From: Allodiplogaster sudhausi
Taxonomy: Eukaryota; Nematoda; Chromadorea; Rhabditida; Diplogasteridae
DNA length: 64,000 nucleotides
Reading direction: 5' to 3'
NCBI GenBank assembly: GCA_945643635.1
Contig: CALZFC010000248.1
Location: forward strand, 6,143,501-6,207,500
The notes under the pieces are model-generated. The model was not told the DNA's origin. It did no database searches and was given only the letters and a program-made list of their open reading frames with translations. This document shows positions 22,640 through 35,447 of the stretch, piece after piece; the first letter of the stretch is position 1, and each line of letters starts with the position of its first letter. Made by a program: the position numbers and the translations under genes.

Positions 22640-25207
22640 GTCTAGACTTGAATATGTCAATGATAAACGTTGGAAAGACTGCCCAACTTGCAAAAGCACA
22701 AGATTCTATCATTATATGTGCGGTAGCAGCCGTTGAGCGACTCGAAGATTCTACCGGAGACGCAGATCTTCAATCAAAACAAAGGGAATCAGATGAGGAA
22801 ATAGGTATGAAGAAATATAATCTCGAGTGATACCTCAACATCACATTTCAGCCCTAGTGCCTCTTTCTCAAAAGCTTTCTTCGTGATTCAAAATATTTCT
22901 CATGAAAAGCTAGTGAAACGGACCGCCGGCTAACTTGTAGTACTTTGTTTGGCAAACGTGTCCACAGCACGTTTCTCGCCTGTAAGTGATCGAGAGTTAA
23001 CTCCGAATTCGCTAACAGCTGAGAAAAAATTCCCCTAGGAAGAGCGAATCCTTAAAGAAGTGGAAAGGAAGAGTAACTGACTAACGGGTCGTCTGGAAAA
23101 ACGGAGTCCCATGAGTTGCAACTTAAGGAACCGACAAGGCATACATTTCCAAATAATAAGAGGGGCGCAATAAGAAGGTGTCGATGGAACATCTGAAATT
23201 TTTTGAGCATTGTCATAGGGCCAAAAATTACTAGCTTGAATACGGTGTCGCGATAATCTCTTACTCGATGTTGATCAATGAACGTAAGGATTTTTTATAC
23301 TTTTCATTAATCTTACGATTAGTAATAATTATGCATACACACATGTATATATATCGTCAGTATTTCGCAGAATCATTTGCTTTTACATCGGACGAATGGG
23401 AGAAAATTTTCACTTTACGAAAGTGAAAGTTTTCTCCCAGTTATCCGATTTCACTTTACGAAATATATGTAGCAGTTCTTTACCATCCTAGGTCACCGCA
23501 GTTCACCTTCAATGGTCGCAGCCCTTTTACTGAACAGGCTACAATTTTAGTTCGTGGCATATAGCAGAAAAAAAAATCTGATGTCGTCTTGTTTACAAGT
23601 ACCCGAGCTCGCCACGAAATGAGTAGATTATAGCTTCAAAGGTAAAACAAGACATATACCATTAGAGTAAGCAAGTTACGGAGAGTCGACTAGGTTTATA
23701 ACTCTGAACTGAGTTTCAAGTCGTTGACTTAACCAACCAAAGGTTTACTACCTTAACAAGAACAATGAACTCAACGACTGAAGGAGTGAAGAGGAAGAGA
23801 TAATTTTGAAGCCGCAGAATATATTTTCAAAAATTCTCTACCCGCCAGTTTTCACGTTAGTACTTCTCAGAAAGTAATGGAAGAAAATCACTCAAACTTT
23901 CTGGATATATGTTTTGCATCAAGATGAGCTTATCCATATAGAAAAGAAAACTTTGGTTAATTATTCCACTGATACCTCCTTTAAAGGAGATTTAAAGTCG
24001 TTAATTCCTAACACGAAATGGTCGATCAGATAGTACCATAGGTTTAAGCAACGTGATCCTGGAAATTTGCCAATATCGTGCTTCGAAACTATAGCAAGCA
24101 TTTGCCTGGACAATTTTAAATTGGCATTTGCGTCCGGAAGTGAATCATGTTTGTGTTGGCATATATTTCACGGCCTATGGAACCATATTGCGCCCTCGCT
24201 GGTTGATCTATGCTCCTACAAGCCTATTAGGCCATAATTTTGTTGGCGACAATTGTTAAATTTAAAGTTCTGTGTAACACACAAATATTCCCTTAGGTTC
24301 AGGCAACGTTTTTCGGATGGAAAATACTCCTTTAACTTTCAGTTTATAAAATTGACTTTTTGCTGATGCATTTGCAAGTAGTGAAGAATTTAGCTTTAAA
24401 AGTTGGTTTCAAGAGTGTCAGCTCATTGGCTGAGATTCGCGTCATATGAAATTCGTGCGGTCTTTGTTGCATCGTCACTCATCTAATCCATATTCCTCTA
24501 CATTGCATCGGCTATAGGCCGCGGTGGGAAGAGTTCGAGCAGAACAAACGCAAAGCAACCGATTACGATACCGGAGAGATCGCCCAAGGAGCTCAAGAGA
24601 CTGGCCAGCTGAATACTAGTGTGTTGGTTACTGCGATGGAGTCAAGACAGATGGCTGCCCTTCGCACTCTATCCACAGAAATTTATGGTTACACAATAAG
24701 CGTGGGAGCGGACGTGTTAAGAAAAACCCGGACAATGTTGGTTGCGCGCACCATAAGCATGCGTGTCAATTGCAGTCTAATTGTGCAGTCGGCCACGCTT
24801 TCGCTCGGCCAAATTGTTATGAAAATGGCGGGAAGCTAAAATATTCGTGATATCGTGCTTTCGCTCGGGAGATTCCCTAGCAGGGAAGGCAGAAAGCTCG
24901 AGTGTAGCGGTAGCTTGTAAATGTTTTCAAGGAAGAGATATGAAGACATATTTTTTCAATTACATACTACATACAATAAGAGAGAAGAGAAGTTGAGAGG
25001 GAGATTGCTTTTGCTCTTAATATTGTTCTTGTTCGTTGAGGTGCTAATGGTAAGAAGACTAGAGAGGAGGACTAAAAGAGAGAATGGGTGGATGGAGAGA
25101 CGGATAGAGAAGAGAAGTGTGTTGATATGTAGTACAGAAGAGAGAATGTGCGAGTGTGTAAACGGTAGCTGGGAAGCTGCTACCCGCTAGGCGTGCTGTT
25201 GACACCC

Positions 25208-25671
25208 CTCTCTAACTGTAATATACTAGCAATTGAGGAACGATGTGTGGGGCGTGGCTTAACCACTGTAAGATAGAGAAAGAGTTTAGTGGGCAAGATC
25301 CTGATAGTGAATTCAAGGTACGTGAGAGGCCGAGGATACTGTTAATTTTCTTAGAGCAGATCGGCCACGCGACTGTTGTTCTCCTCGTCCATCGACTTGA
25401 GCAGAATTTTGTTCGCTTTCCCATATCGAAAGGGTCGGAAGAGATAGGAGCTGAGAGCGATTATCTCTCGCCTGATCAGAGCGAGGAAATGGGTTGTGTT
25501 AAGAAAATATCTCCTCTTATCCCTCCAGAGCAGTGGAAAAACAAGGGTTTGGCTTTATACTGAACAAATTTTATCCACCATCCAATCTCACTATTGTTTT
25601 ATGAACCAAGCGCGGGAGATAGACCAAAAGTTAGAGAGAAAAAGTCACATTTTTCTTATTGAAACTTGGAG

Positions 25672-25705
<34 letters not shown>

Positions 25706-25757
25706 CCTTTTTTCTCTTACGAATTCCGATTTCCGAATTCCGTTATGAAAGTGGGCC

Positions 25758-25790
<33 letters not shown>

Positions 25791-25906
25791 TTATGAAAAT
25801 TTTTATTCCGATACATCCCTGTAGTGGACGACGGTAAATGAACTAAATTCCATATTAAAAGCTGGCAAAGAATGCGTGGATAATTATCTGGTTTTCATTC
25901 GCCGAT
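25208..25906. other. palindrome spacer
   Basis: 699 bases unique to the centre. The left half is an open plus-strand frame (25243-25563, 106 codons, no recognised domain). The right half holds the heptamer array. Beyond the heptamers it does not resemble other parts of the window. Confidence 0.8.
25672..25810. repeat. GAATTCC-type heptamer array in palindrome spacer
   Basis: Runs of CCGAATT units at about 25672-25705, 25718-25742 and 25758-25792, separated by AT-rich words (TTATGAAAGTGGGCCTT). Many EcoRI-like GAATTC sites result. Confidence 0.9.
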
Positions 25907-28474
25907 GGGTGTCAACAGCACGCCTAGCGGGTAGCAGCTTCCCAGCTACCGTTTACACACTCGCACATTCTCTCTTCTGTACTACATATCAACACACTTC
26001 TCTTCTCTATCCGTCTCTCCATCCACCCATTCTCTCTTTTAGTCCTCCTCTCTAGTCTTCTTACCATTAGCACCTCAACGAACAAGAACAATATTAAGAG
26101 CAAAAGCAATCTCCCTCTCAACTTCTCTTCTCTCTTATTGTATGTAGTATGTAATTGAAAAAATATGTCTTCATATCTCTTCCTTGAAAACATTTACAAG
26201 CTACCGCTACACTCGAGCTTTCTGCCTTCCCTGCTAGGGAATCTCCCGAGCGAAAGCACGATATCACGAATATTTTAGCTTCCCGCCATTTTCATAACAA
26301 TTTGGCCGAGCGAAAGCGTGGCCGACTGCACAATTAGACTGCAATTGACACGCATGCTTATGGTGCGCGCAACCAACATTGGCCGGGTTTTTCTTAACAC
26401 GTCCGCTCACACGCTTATTGTGTAACCATAAATTTCTGTGGATAGAGTGCGAAGGGCAGCCATCTGTCTTGACTCCATCGCAGTAACCAACACACTAGTA
26501 TTCAGCTGGCCAGTCTCTTGAGCTCCTTGGGCGATCTCTCCGGTATCGTAATCGGTTGCTTTGCGTTTGTTCTGCTCGAACTCTTCCCACCGCGGCCTAT
26601 AGCCGATGCAATGTAGAGGAATATGGATTAGATGAGTGACGATGCAACAAAGACCGCACGAATTTCATATGACGCGAATCTCAGCCAATGAGCTGATACT
26701 CTTGAAACCAACTTTTAAAGCTAAATTCTTCACTACTTGCAAATGCATCAGCAAAAAGTCAATTTTATAAACTGAAAGTTAAAGGAGTATTTTCCATCCG
26801 AAAAACGTTGCCTGAACCTAAGGGAATATTTGTGTGTTACACAGAACTTTAAATTTAACAATTGTCGCCAACAAAATTATGGCCTAATAGGCTTGTAGGA
26901 GCATAGATCAACCAGCGAGGGCGCAATATGGTTCCATAGGCCGTGAAATATATGCCAACACAAACATGATTCACTTCCGGACGCAAATGCCAATTTAAAA
27001 TTGTCCAGGCAAATGCTTGCTATAGTTTCGAAGCACGATATTGGCAAATTTCCAGGATCACGTTGCTTAAACCTATGGTACTATCTGATCGACCATTTCG
27101 TGTTAGGAATTAACGACTTTAAATCTCCTTTAAAGGAGGTATCAGTGGAATAATTAACCAAAGTTTTCTTTTCTATATGGATAAGCTCATCTTGATGCAA
27201 AACATATATCCAGAAAGTTTGAGTGATTTTCTTCCATTACTTTCTGAGAAGCACTAACGTGAAAACTGGCGGGTAGAGAATTTTTGAAAATATATTCTGC
27301 GGCTTCAAAATTATCTCTTCCTCTTCACTCCTTCAGTCGTTGAGTTCATTGTTCTTGTTAAGGTAGTAAACCTTTGGTTGGTTAAGTCAACGACCTGAAA
27401 CTCAGTTCAGAGTTATAAACCTAGTCGACTCTCCGTAACTTGCTTACTCTAATGGTATATGTCTTGTTTTACCTTTGAAGCTATAATCTACTCATTTCGT
27501 GGCGAGCTCGGGTACTTGTAAACAAGACGACATCAGATTTTTTTTTCTGCTATATGCCACGAACTAAAATTGTAGCCTGTTCAGTAAAAGGGCTGCGACC
27601 ATTGAAGGTGAACTGCGGTGACCTAGGATGGTAAAGAACTGCTACATATATTTCGTAAAGTGAAATCGGATAACTGGGAGAAAACTTTCACTTTCGTAAA
27701 GTGAAAATTTTCTCCCATTCGTCCGATGTAAAAGCAAATGATTCTGCGAAATACTGACGATATATATACATGTGTGTATGCATAATTATTACTAATCGTA
27801 AGATTAATGAAAAGTATAAAAAATCCTTACGTTCATTGATCAACATCGAGTAAGAGATTATCGCGACACCGTATTCAAGCTAGTAATTTTTGGCCCTATG
27901 ACAATGCTCAAAAAATTTCAGATGTTCCATCGACACCTTCTTATTGCGCCCCTCTTATTATTTGGAAATGTATGCCTTGTCGGTTCCTTAAGTTGCAACT
28001 CATGGGACTCCGTTTTTCCAGACGACCCGTTAGTCAGTTACTCTTCCTTTCCACTTCTTTAAGGATTCGCTCTTCCTAGGGGAATTTTTTCTCAGCTGTT
28101 AGCGAATTCGGAGTTAACTCTCGATCACTTACAGGCGAGAAACGTGCTGTGGACACGTTTGCCAAACAAAGTACTACAAGTTAGCCGGCGGTCCGTTTCA
28201 CTAGCTTTTCATGAGAAATATTTTGAATCACGAAGAAAGCTTTTGAGAAAGAGGCACTAGGGCTGAAATGTGATGTTGAGGTATCACTCGAGATTATATT
28301 TCTTCATACCTATTTCCTCATCTGATTCCCTTTGTTTTGATTGAAGATCTGCGTCTCCGGTAGAATCTTCGAGTCGCTCAACGGCTGCTACCGCACATAT
28401 AATGATAGAATCTTGTGCTTTTGCAAGTTGGGCAGTCTTTCCAACGTTTATCATTGACATATTCAAGTCTAGAC

Positions 28475-28836
28475 CAGAGATGGTAACGGCCCGGGCGGGC
28501 CCGTAGGGCCGGGCGGCCCAACTTCCCCCAGGGCCCCGGGCCAGGCCCGATAAGCACATAATATCGTCCAGTCAAGACGACTGGTGGCATTGTTAAGTGC
28601 AAAACTTTCTTCCTTTGTTAATTTTTTCCGATAAAACTCTTTCTTCTATACATTAAAATGAATGTTCGTAGCACGAGCATGAAAAATTCTAAATTTCTAA
28701 ACATTTTGTAACTCGTCGGACTTTCTCCCCAGAATTTTTTGAAAGTCGGGCTCAAACGGCCGGGCCTAAAATTCTAGTGCCCGGAAATGGTTCGGGTCGG
28801 GCCGGCCCAAAATTTTTGGGCCATTTACCATCTCTA
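28475..28836. mobile_element. hAT-like MITE, right palindrome copy
   Basis: Mirror of 22278-22639, with the same 8-bp duplication GTCTAGAC. It was therefore inserted before the palindrome formed. Confidence 0.82.
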
Positions 28837-29360
28837 GTCTAGACACAAGTGATCAGAGTAATCTTGATTTCGTTACTCCAGTGAGTCAATGTGCAATCAG
28901 CAACACGACACGCTTCATGTCGAGAAGGAGCGTAATCTGACATGCACGGTCACTGATGATGACGGCAACATGACATTGGTTAGCGGCGTGATCGAAAATA
29001 GAAGAAACAGAAGAAAAGAAATAGAACTTTAGTGTGTGTGTACATTCATGTTGTATTAGTCGTACATTCAGGCGTCTGGCTGTAGATACTGCACGGCTGA
29101 CTTGAAAGAGGGCCTCAACAGTTCTCTTATCAGCAAGTGCTCGAATGACCTCGAAATAGGAGCGCATTCCTCGTTGGATTATTAACTTGTTGCCTTTAAT
29201 GACGCTTTGATTAACTTATAAATCAGGCTCCAAAGCGAATTGGATTGTCAAAACTCTAATCAGATTGTCAAAATGATGATTTGTCGTGGGTTGCTTAATT
29301 TAGCTCATTTCAAGGTATTCTCATAGGTTTTCGAAAGTTCAGCATTTAGATATTTTGCAG

Positions 29361-30056
29361 CGTTTTCGAGGACACATGCTATATTCATCCCACCTTCGAC
29401 GAGCACAGTCAGCCGCAACACAATCTGCATTGTCGCTTCAAGGGCGTGCGGCTAAAAATATTATTGCGAAATTTGCTTACTTGGTCATTTTCTATTCAAA
29501 GTTGCAGTCCGACTTCTGCGCAGACACGATCCTCTCCATTTCAACCGCAAACGTCACGCGGCGACCCATCAAGTGTGCTGAGAATATCAACGTTGGAAAC
29601 ATCACCACTTGCCAGGTCTTCATTGAAGTCATTACCGTATTGTTCAAAGTTTGAAGAAGGAAACATTCGGCATAGGAGTTTTGTTAGCTATTACCCTTCA
29701 GGGTACGCATTGCTACATCTCTAGTTACTCGTCGCTGATATGGCGTGGCAGTCTAGTGGCTCTCGGCGACTATGAAATACCGGTAGTCAATATTCTCCTT
29801 TTAAAACGAAAACATCGCCATATTCCAGGTCGGTCGATTCGCAACAGTTGTCGCACACTACTATGTGTGTACGAGCGACTTCTGTAACGCGGATGAGGAA
29901 ACGGCACGTGCGTCCTTCTGCGCGGCAGGAGTGACTGGCGCGTCTCCCCAGTGCGAGCGAGACAAACCCGCCTCCCGACCGAAACTCGATAACAACTGGG
30001 TTTGTAGAGCCATTTTACCGTTTAATATGTGCGGTCTTCTGACGCTTAATTTATGA
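29361..30056 (+). CDS. cysteine-rich secreted-type (Ly6/uPAR-like) protein, partial gene model
   Basis: Three exons with consistent phases and good sites: 29361-29445 (after TTTTGCAG; DTCYIHPTFDE ... HNLHC), 29502-29615 (SDFCADTI ... RPIKCAENIN ... TTCQ, donor CAG|GT) and 29829-30056 (after TTCCAG; HYYVCTSDFCNADEE, then a Cys-poor tail to the stop). The spacing of cysteines and the C-x4-C-N ending resemble three-finger (Ly6/uPAR, or nematode ET-module) extracellular domains. That family assignment is inference. Upstream, 28889-29165 contains more Cys-rich candidate exons (RNLTCTVTDDDG; YCTADLKEG ... SKCSNDLE) that may form an earlier domain, but their junctions do not resolve. No signal peptide was identified, so the 5' end is open. 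Confidence 0.5.
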
Positions 30057-30489
30057 TTGAAATTACACGTGAACTAAAAAAAAAACACAAGTAATTTGTT
30101 GAAAAATAAACAAATATAATATTTCAGGCAATTTGTTCATCATCGCCAGGTGAAGAAAGTGGACTTCTTTCTCCCTTCACAGTCTTATATCTCAACATGT
30201 TTATCTCAATATTTTGCGCTTGATAGTGAAGGAACATTTTCGATCATGACAATATGGTTCACTCTTCATCATTTCTTTATCCTGTCATCCTTGAGCAAAT
30301 TTGCTACAATATTCGCTGTTCTAAGGGAACGCCTACGATGTTTAATTTTTCTTTACTTTCATTCTGCTAAAGCATTTAGATTTCCTTATAATCTTGATGA
30401 GCCATATTCCGGTTGAATGAAAGATTCTCAATTTTGCTGAAAGTAGAACATTATTTCAATAGAGTGGAAAGCAATCTGGTTTTGATATA

Positions 30490-30750
30490 TTAACGAACAT
30501 AAATGTTCTGTTTTTCTTTGAATAATCTGAAGGTGAGTTTAAATAAATTAATTTTGTTGTGTGCTTCTCTGGGTAAAGTGACGGTCGCCTCAAGTGGTAC
30601 AGGCATGCTGGACGTCCTCGAGAACGATGGCGCGAAGAATTCGACCGAAATCTGTCCACTATTCGGATGCGAATCGCATTCATGAATCCCGATGCCCTTG
30701 TTCTTCTTCACACACCGCGCACAGTCCGTGATTGTGGAATAAACTTGCAC
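30490..30750 (-). other. possible cysteine-containing exon, right copy
   Basis: Mirror of 20364-20624. The plus strand here is also open in two frames, so no strand is favoured strongly. Confidence 0.25.
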
Positions 30751-30878
30751 ACTTGTAAACTTGCCTTCTAATCATATAAATATGTGGGAATTGCAGCTTT
30801 TTTATTTATTTCACGGTGTGTCAAGACAAATATTAATTTGACACTTACCGCACTAGAGGTAAACAAATCATTTCAATA

Positions 30879-31124
30879 GTGCTTCTGGAATATGCGGACG
30901 CCAATTACAAATTTGATGCACAAATAATGGAAATCTGGCTTTTCCATTCCACTTTCCCCGTTAAATTGAGGAAAAATAATTCTGAATTGTTTCTCTACAA
31001 TTCGGTGATGCCCTTTTACCTCTACTGCTCCTTCTCAAGCGAGAATCGAACGGCCTTGAAGCTGGTCTCTTCCCGTTGCCTTCTTCATCGCATCAGCACA
31101 ACAGTTACAAGCGTATCGAGTTAA
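30879..31124 (+). CDS. candidate terminal exon with GPCR TM7-like motif
   Basis: Open frame following TTTCAATAG. It contains LYNSVMPFYLYCSFSS followed by ENRTALKLV, which recalls the N-x4-P-x2-Y helix-7 motif and the following helix-8 region of rhodopsin-like receptors. That comparison is weak, because no other receptor exon is recognised upstream. The palindrome boundary (31044) falls inside this exon: the mirrored copy stops after the CSFSS codons. Confidence 0.35.
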   Translation: MLLEYADANYKFDAQIMEIWLFHSTFPVKLRKNNSELFLYNSVMPFYLYCSFSSENRTALKLVSSRCLLHRISTTVTSVSS

Positions 31125-31784
31125 TGATTGCATCCACGAACGGCTTTATTAAATGTAATAGCATTAATCAATCTTTTTTTTAAAGAGTTTATTAATATTC
31201 ATTCTTCTTCATTCATCATGATTTCATTTCAAGAAGAAATTCGCTCGAACTCTTTTATACAGCTTCTATTTCTGTGATAGGTCTTATCCAATGCACACAC
31301 ACGCACAGAACATGCAAATTTAAGTGCCACAAGATGTGTAATGGAATGTGACGTTTGATGATAATGTCAAAGTGGGAGCAAGAAATGTCGGCGTGCGCCG
31401 TTATATGAATGTCGTTTTGTAGCCATGCGTTATAACGAGTGTGGCAACGAAATGCAAGCGATTCTTGACGTCGCGAATGGATACTTACAGTAGCTATAAC
31501 ATACAGCCACGCAGCAGGAGAAAGCCTTTATGTGTATCTTAACAAAAAAATATGTAATTTTTTAACCCACATATGAACATGTGACGTGATTTGCGAGGGA
31601 ATCAAAATGACCTTGAAAAATCATCATCTCCGATTTTGCTTAAAATCTGATTATACGTCAGACCAAGAAAAATATCAAGATGAGGGCCAATAAAGATGAG
31701 AGCAACCGTACACGGTGTACAAGCGAGAATAAACTAACAAGGAATACAATGCGAACAAAACAAGAATAAACATAAAGAGCATTG
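31125..31784. other. no gene seen
   Basis: AT-rich intergenic DNA right of the palindrome. Nothing recognised. Confidence 0.5.
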
Positions 31785-32820
31785 CTAATTAGGGAAAGGT
31801 CCGGAAGGAAGGTCGTCCGATTCCGGCGGCGCCTGCGCCTTTTCTCTCCCAATCAATGCGACTATTCCGCCAGTCAGAGCCTGTAATTATTGTTAAAATA
31901 CTTTTTTCCATTATAATACAGTCAGCAAAAAAAAGATTTATGCGCACTGAAATTGCCGCCCCTTCCCACCTTTCATACCCACTCTTCTGCATGCTGCAGG
32001 GAAAACAAAGAATGAGAAACGAGAAGATTGAAGGGGCGTCAATATGAGTGTGTATTATTTTCTTTAACTACCTTTACTCCTTTAAGCGTTCATTCAATTA
32101 AGTAATGTTTTGAAGTGGAATGCAGAAGATGACTTAATAACATTTCTATATAAGTTCATGCGTGTATATTAGATATTTGTTTGTGTTTTTGCCAAAAAAC
32201 TGTGTGGTAGAGATAACTGCCATTCTTCTTTACATGAAAAGAAACCTGGGCTATGGCTAGGGGGAACATCTCACACGTCGAGTCGTCGCAACTCGAGATG
32301 AGGGTGTGGCGCGCCGTAACAAGACGCGAAACGAGAGCTGCCTTCTCGTCGTCAGTCAACTGCAATAGTGGGTTGTCATTTGGTTCCAGAGAAAAGTGGA
32401 TGCAGTAGGTTCACATTGGGTATCGGAGAAAAGTAAGCGCAGTTGGTCCACATTGGGTTTTGTAGGAAAAAAAACACGGCAATGTTCGAAAAGTATTGAG
32501 AACATATAAATACATAATAAATATATTTTTAAAGTCAATGGAATGTATCTAACTCCATCGCTCCGAGTCGTGCATTCGGCCATGACATCGCTCACGGCGA
32601 GCAGAAAGCGATTGAATGGTTGCGTGAATAGATGACTGATGGCATTTGCCTGTAACAAAACGAACTTATTAAAAATGGTTTTTTGTGATTCTATAAAAAA
32701 AATTTAGAAATAGAATTTATGTACATATATGCGAACCAGTTGCGCGCCCACTGTAGCGCAGTGAAGCGCCTTCTGAGCATCCATCACCGAGAAGCTGACT
32801 GAAGCTTCTTGTTTGCACTT
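31785..32820 (-). CDS. unknown protein, four 3'-terminal exons
   Basis: Exons 32737-32820 (28 codons), 32554-32649 (32), 32246-32359 (38) and 31785-31880 (31 plus stop) all begin and end in phase 0. Acceptors are good (TTACAG, TTGCAG) and donors are GT. Sample peptides are SVMDAQKALHCATVGAQL, HLFTQPFNRFLLAVSDVM, LTDDEKAALVSRLVTARH and ALTGGIVALIGREKAQ. The first three look helical. The last is a Pro/Ser-ending tail. No family is recognised. The 5' end is missing: a possible further exon lies near 33065-33128, but its frame does not join. Confidence 0.5.
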
Positions 32821-33841
32821 CTGTGTAATTATGTTGAAAAATTTCGAAAATTCGCTAATGAATAATTAAATGAAGTAATAAAATGTTTAAGACTTTGCGG
32901 TCTAATCAAGCACGCGAATGCAGAAAGAGCGTTGAGGGTGGTAATAATAATATGATTCATTAGGAGACAACAACCATTCATCTCCTAATTTAAAATTTGT
33001 TATCCAGGATGATGCGCAAAATTTCAATACGGGAACTTCAGAAATTTTGTAGATCACCACCAACGTACGTGCAAGGCTGTGTTCTTGAAATTGAGATGGA
33101 GATGGCGCCCACAGGAAAACCGTGGGAATCTGTAGAGAATGCAGCGGGGAGACCGTTTTGCGACCAACGAACTTGATGTGAATGCGTAATGTTCTAGCAC
33201 TGCCAGCATATGCTGCACATGCCGCATTTAATAGCTCATTATATATATCCCCATGCTAATTGTTCGAAATGACATAGTGCTAATGGTAAGAAGAACTTTT
33301 AGCACTTAATAATTGACTATAACTTTCAAAGGTAAAAGACGGCCCCGTTGTCGAAGCAAAATGTTTCGTGCTGGAATCGAATATGAAGCAATGAGGAATA
33401 TGTATAATCTTCCAGTATGCTCATATGATATTTCCAAACTAGATGCCATAAACGAAAGCTCATTCGATGCTTAATACTTCTGACTGAGTTACAAATGTGA
33501 ATTTTTTTTAAGCGAACTCTTCGGAGTACAACAATCGTATAATAATATAAAAAGATATGAAGCTACAACTGAATAATCGGAGAGGGAAGATCAACAACAA
33601 CAACAACCATGAAAAAACAAAAAAAGAAAAGATTGCCATTCGAAATTTAATTGCTACTTTTGTCTACAATTAAATAGTCTTCAGTTGTTGCATTGACCTG
33701 TATATAGATGGTCATGATGTATTCAATAGGGAGCAATTCAAGCAATCGGTGTAGTTTAGTAGTAGTGGACAGTCCAATCACATTTTATCATTTCACAATG
33801 ACAGTTTGCTACGTACATATGTATATATAACAAGGATGAAG
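32821..33841. other. no supported gene
   Basis: AT-rich. The exon-like island near 33065-33128 (minus strand, after CTACAG, before GTACG) is the only coding hint. Confidence 0.4.
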
Positions 33842-35416
33842 TCATATTCTCCATAGATCTGCTCTCCCTAATGCAGTTCGCCGTCGACTCGCTAGCGCCG
33901 CGGTCGGCAGCGGCGTCAGAGGAGTCTGATTGGATGCATCGTTCGATGTCTAAAAACAAATCTATAATATATGTACTTATTAAATTTTAAAAAAATCAAT
34001 AATAAATAAATAAATAAATTTCGATATATTTCCCTTATTTTCCTTCTCACCACTCGCAGTCGCCGAATCGTTTGAATGATGCACTTTCTGTACGAGGGAG
34101 TGAGCGCGAGGAGAGAAGCCGATTGCACGAGAGAATGCGAGCCGAAGAGAAGGAGACACCAGTGAGCGAGCACTGGACGAGAAAGATGATAAATTAAATG
34201 ATTAGTTTTGTAGGTTTTTTTTTTAGCTATCGCCCTTTTCTAATTAATTGGGAATTTGTTAAAGCTTAGTAACTTAAAAAATCGAAGAAAAATACAAGAG
34301 ACCTAATTATAAGATAAATTACAAAGTTTATGTCAGGAACCAAAAAATAATAATAATAATTTCTTGTGGTGAACTGAACAGTCATTCTGCTGATGCGAGA
34401 GCATAAGCGAGAAGGCAGTGATCAGGGGCGCGCCGACGAGCAACATCGGTACGGCGGTCTGTAAATATTGCCCGCTCGATTTCGGATTTGAATCAGCCAA
34501 AAAGGCGCGAATTCAAACGTGAGTTTATGGGCTCCCTCAAAGTAAGACCTGTGAGACGAGTACGACGGTCATCTGCCTGTGGTACGACTTTGTCTTGGTG
34601 CTCATTCTCGCGGGCGCCTGCTTGGCAATGCTGTGGAAGATGAGGAGAGTTATGGAGAGCATCGCGAGCATCAGAAGAATGCCCCAGACTACTTCGTTAA
34701 CTGAAACAGTCTCTCTATTTCTCTCTCCCTCTCCCTCTCACGCACTCCCTCTCTTTCTGTCACCGACCGAGTAGAGTCATTCCCGTGTCCAGCTCGAGAC
34801 ACGTAATGCTTGGCAAGAGCGCGAGTTCGGATTCATTGAAGAACTGTTTAAGAAATGGTTTTGCATATATAAAAACAATACAGGAAGTACGAACGATAAT
34901 AATTTGTTAAATAAATTTTATTATCATGCGAATACTTATCATTATTTTTAATTTTCATATAATTTTACAACCTAGTTTTTTTTTCACTTTCGTCGCTTAC
35001 GCGCCCGAGGAATGCGTTGAGCTGATCGCCATTGAGAATGCCCGTTCCGAGCATGATCACTGGCGATGGAACCGTGGCGTAAATGGCGGCGATCACGATG
35101 CGACGTGTCCACGTGCGAAACTTGATGAGTGCGCCCGGTTGGAGGACGACCTAATTGTAAGCCCAATTTATTATTAGCTCTCTTTTATAGATATCACTCA
35201 TTGTCAGCCCATACAGGCTAACAAGACATGCCAAAACTGCAAATATTATGAATTTAATGGAAAGTACGAAATCGTCTCGCACGATTTCTTTACTTTTACT
35301 GTTACATTTGGAACATTCTAATTTTGATATTTCTAAAGATAGTACAAGCTTTCAAACAGGGAATTTGGTATTATTGTCTAATTGAATATTCTACTTTTCG
35401 ATACAAAATTATTTTC

Positions 35417-35447
<31 letters not shown>

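Larger units (their letters stand above)
20070..25207. repeat. left arm of a 5,138-base palindrome
   Basis: Every landmark pairs with one in 25907-31044 so that the coordinates sum to 51114, which means no net indel over 5.1 kb. Only a few substitutions are visible (for example near 24716 and 23876). It carries an inverted copy of the cysteine-rich gene, a hAT-like MITE and a truncated exon at its outer edge. 22650-24900 holds no gene I can support, only a hairpin at 23398-23440. Confidence 0.95.
25907..31044. repeat. right arm of a 5,138-base palindrome
   Basis: Reverse complement of 20070-25207. The outer boundary falls inside an open exon that continues uninterrupted to 31124, so this arm is the one continuous with ancestral flanking sequence. 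Confidence 0.95.

Noticed and set aside
30575..30760. Plus-strand frame with GRPRERWREEF, resembling the end of a non-LTR reverse transcriptase
   Set aside because: Only about 68 codons, with no polymerase or endonuclease motif nearby. Two other frames are equally open.
20070..31044. Palindrome as a large TIR transposon or Maverick-type element
   Set aside because: No transposase, integrase, polymerase B or capsid-like ORF in arms or spacer, no target duplication at the outer ends, and an exon crosses the right boundary.
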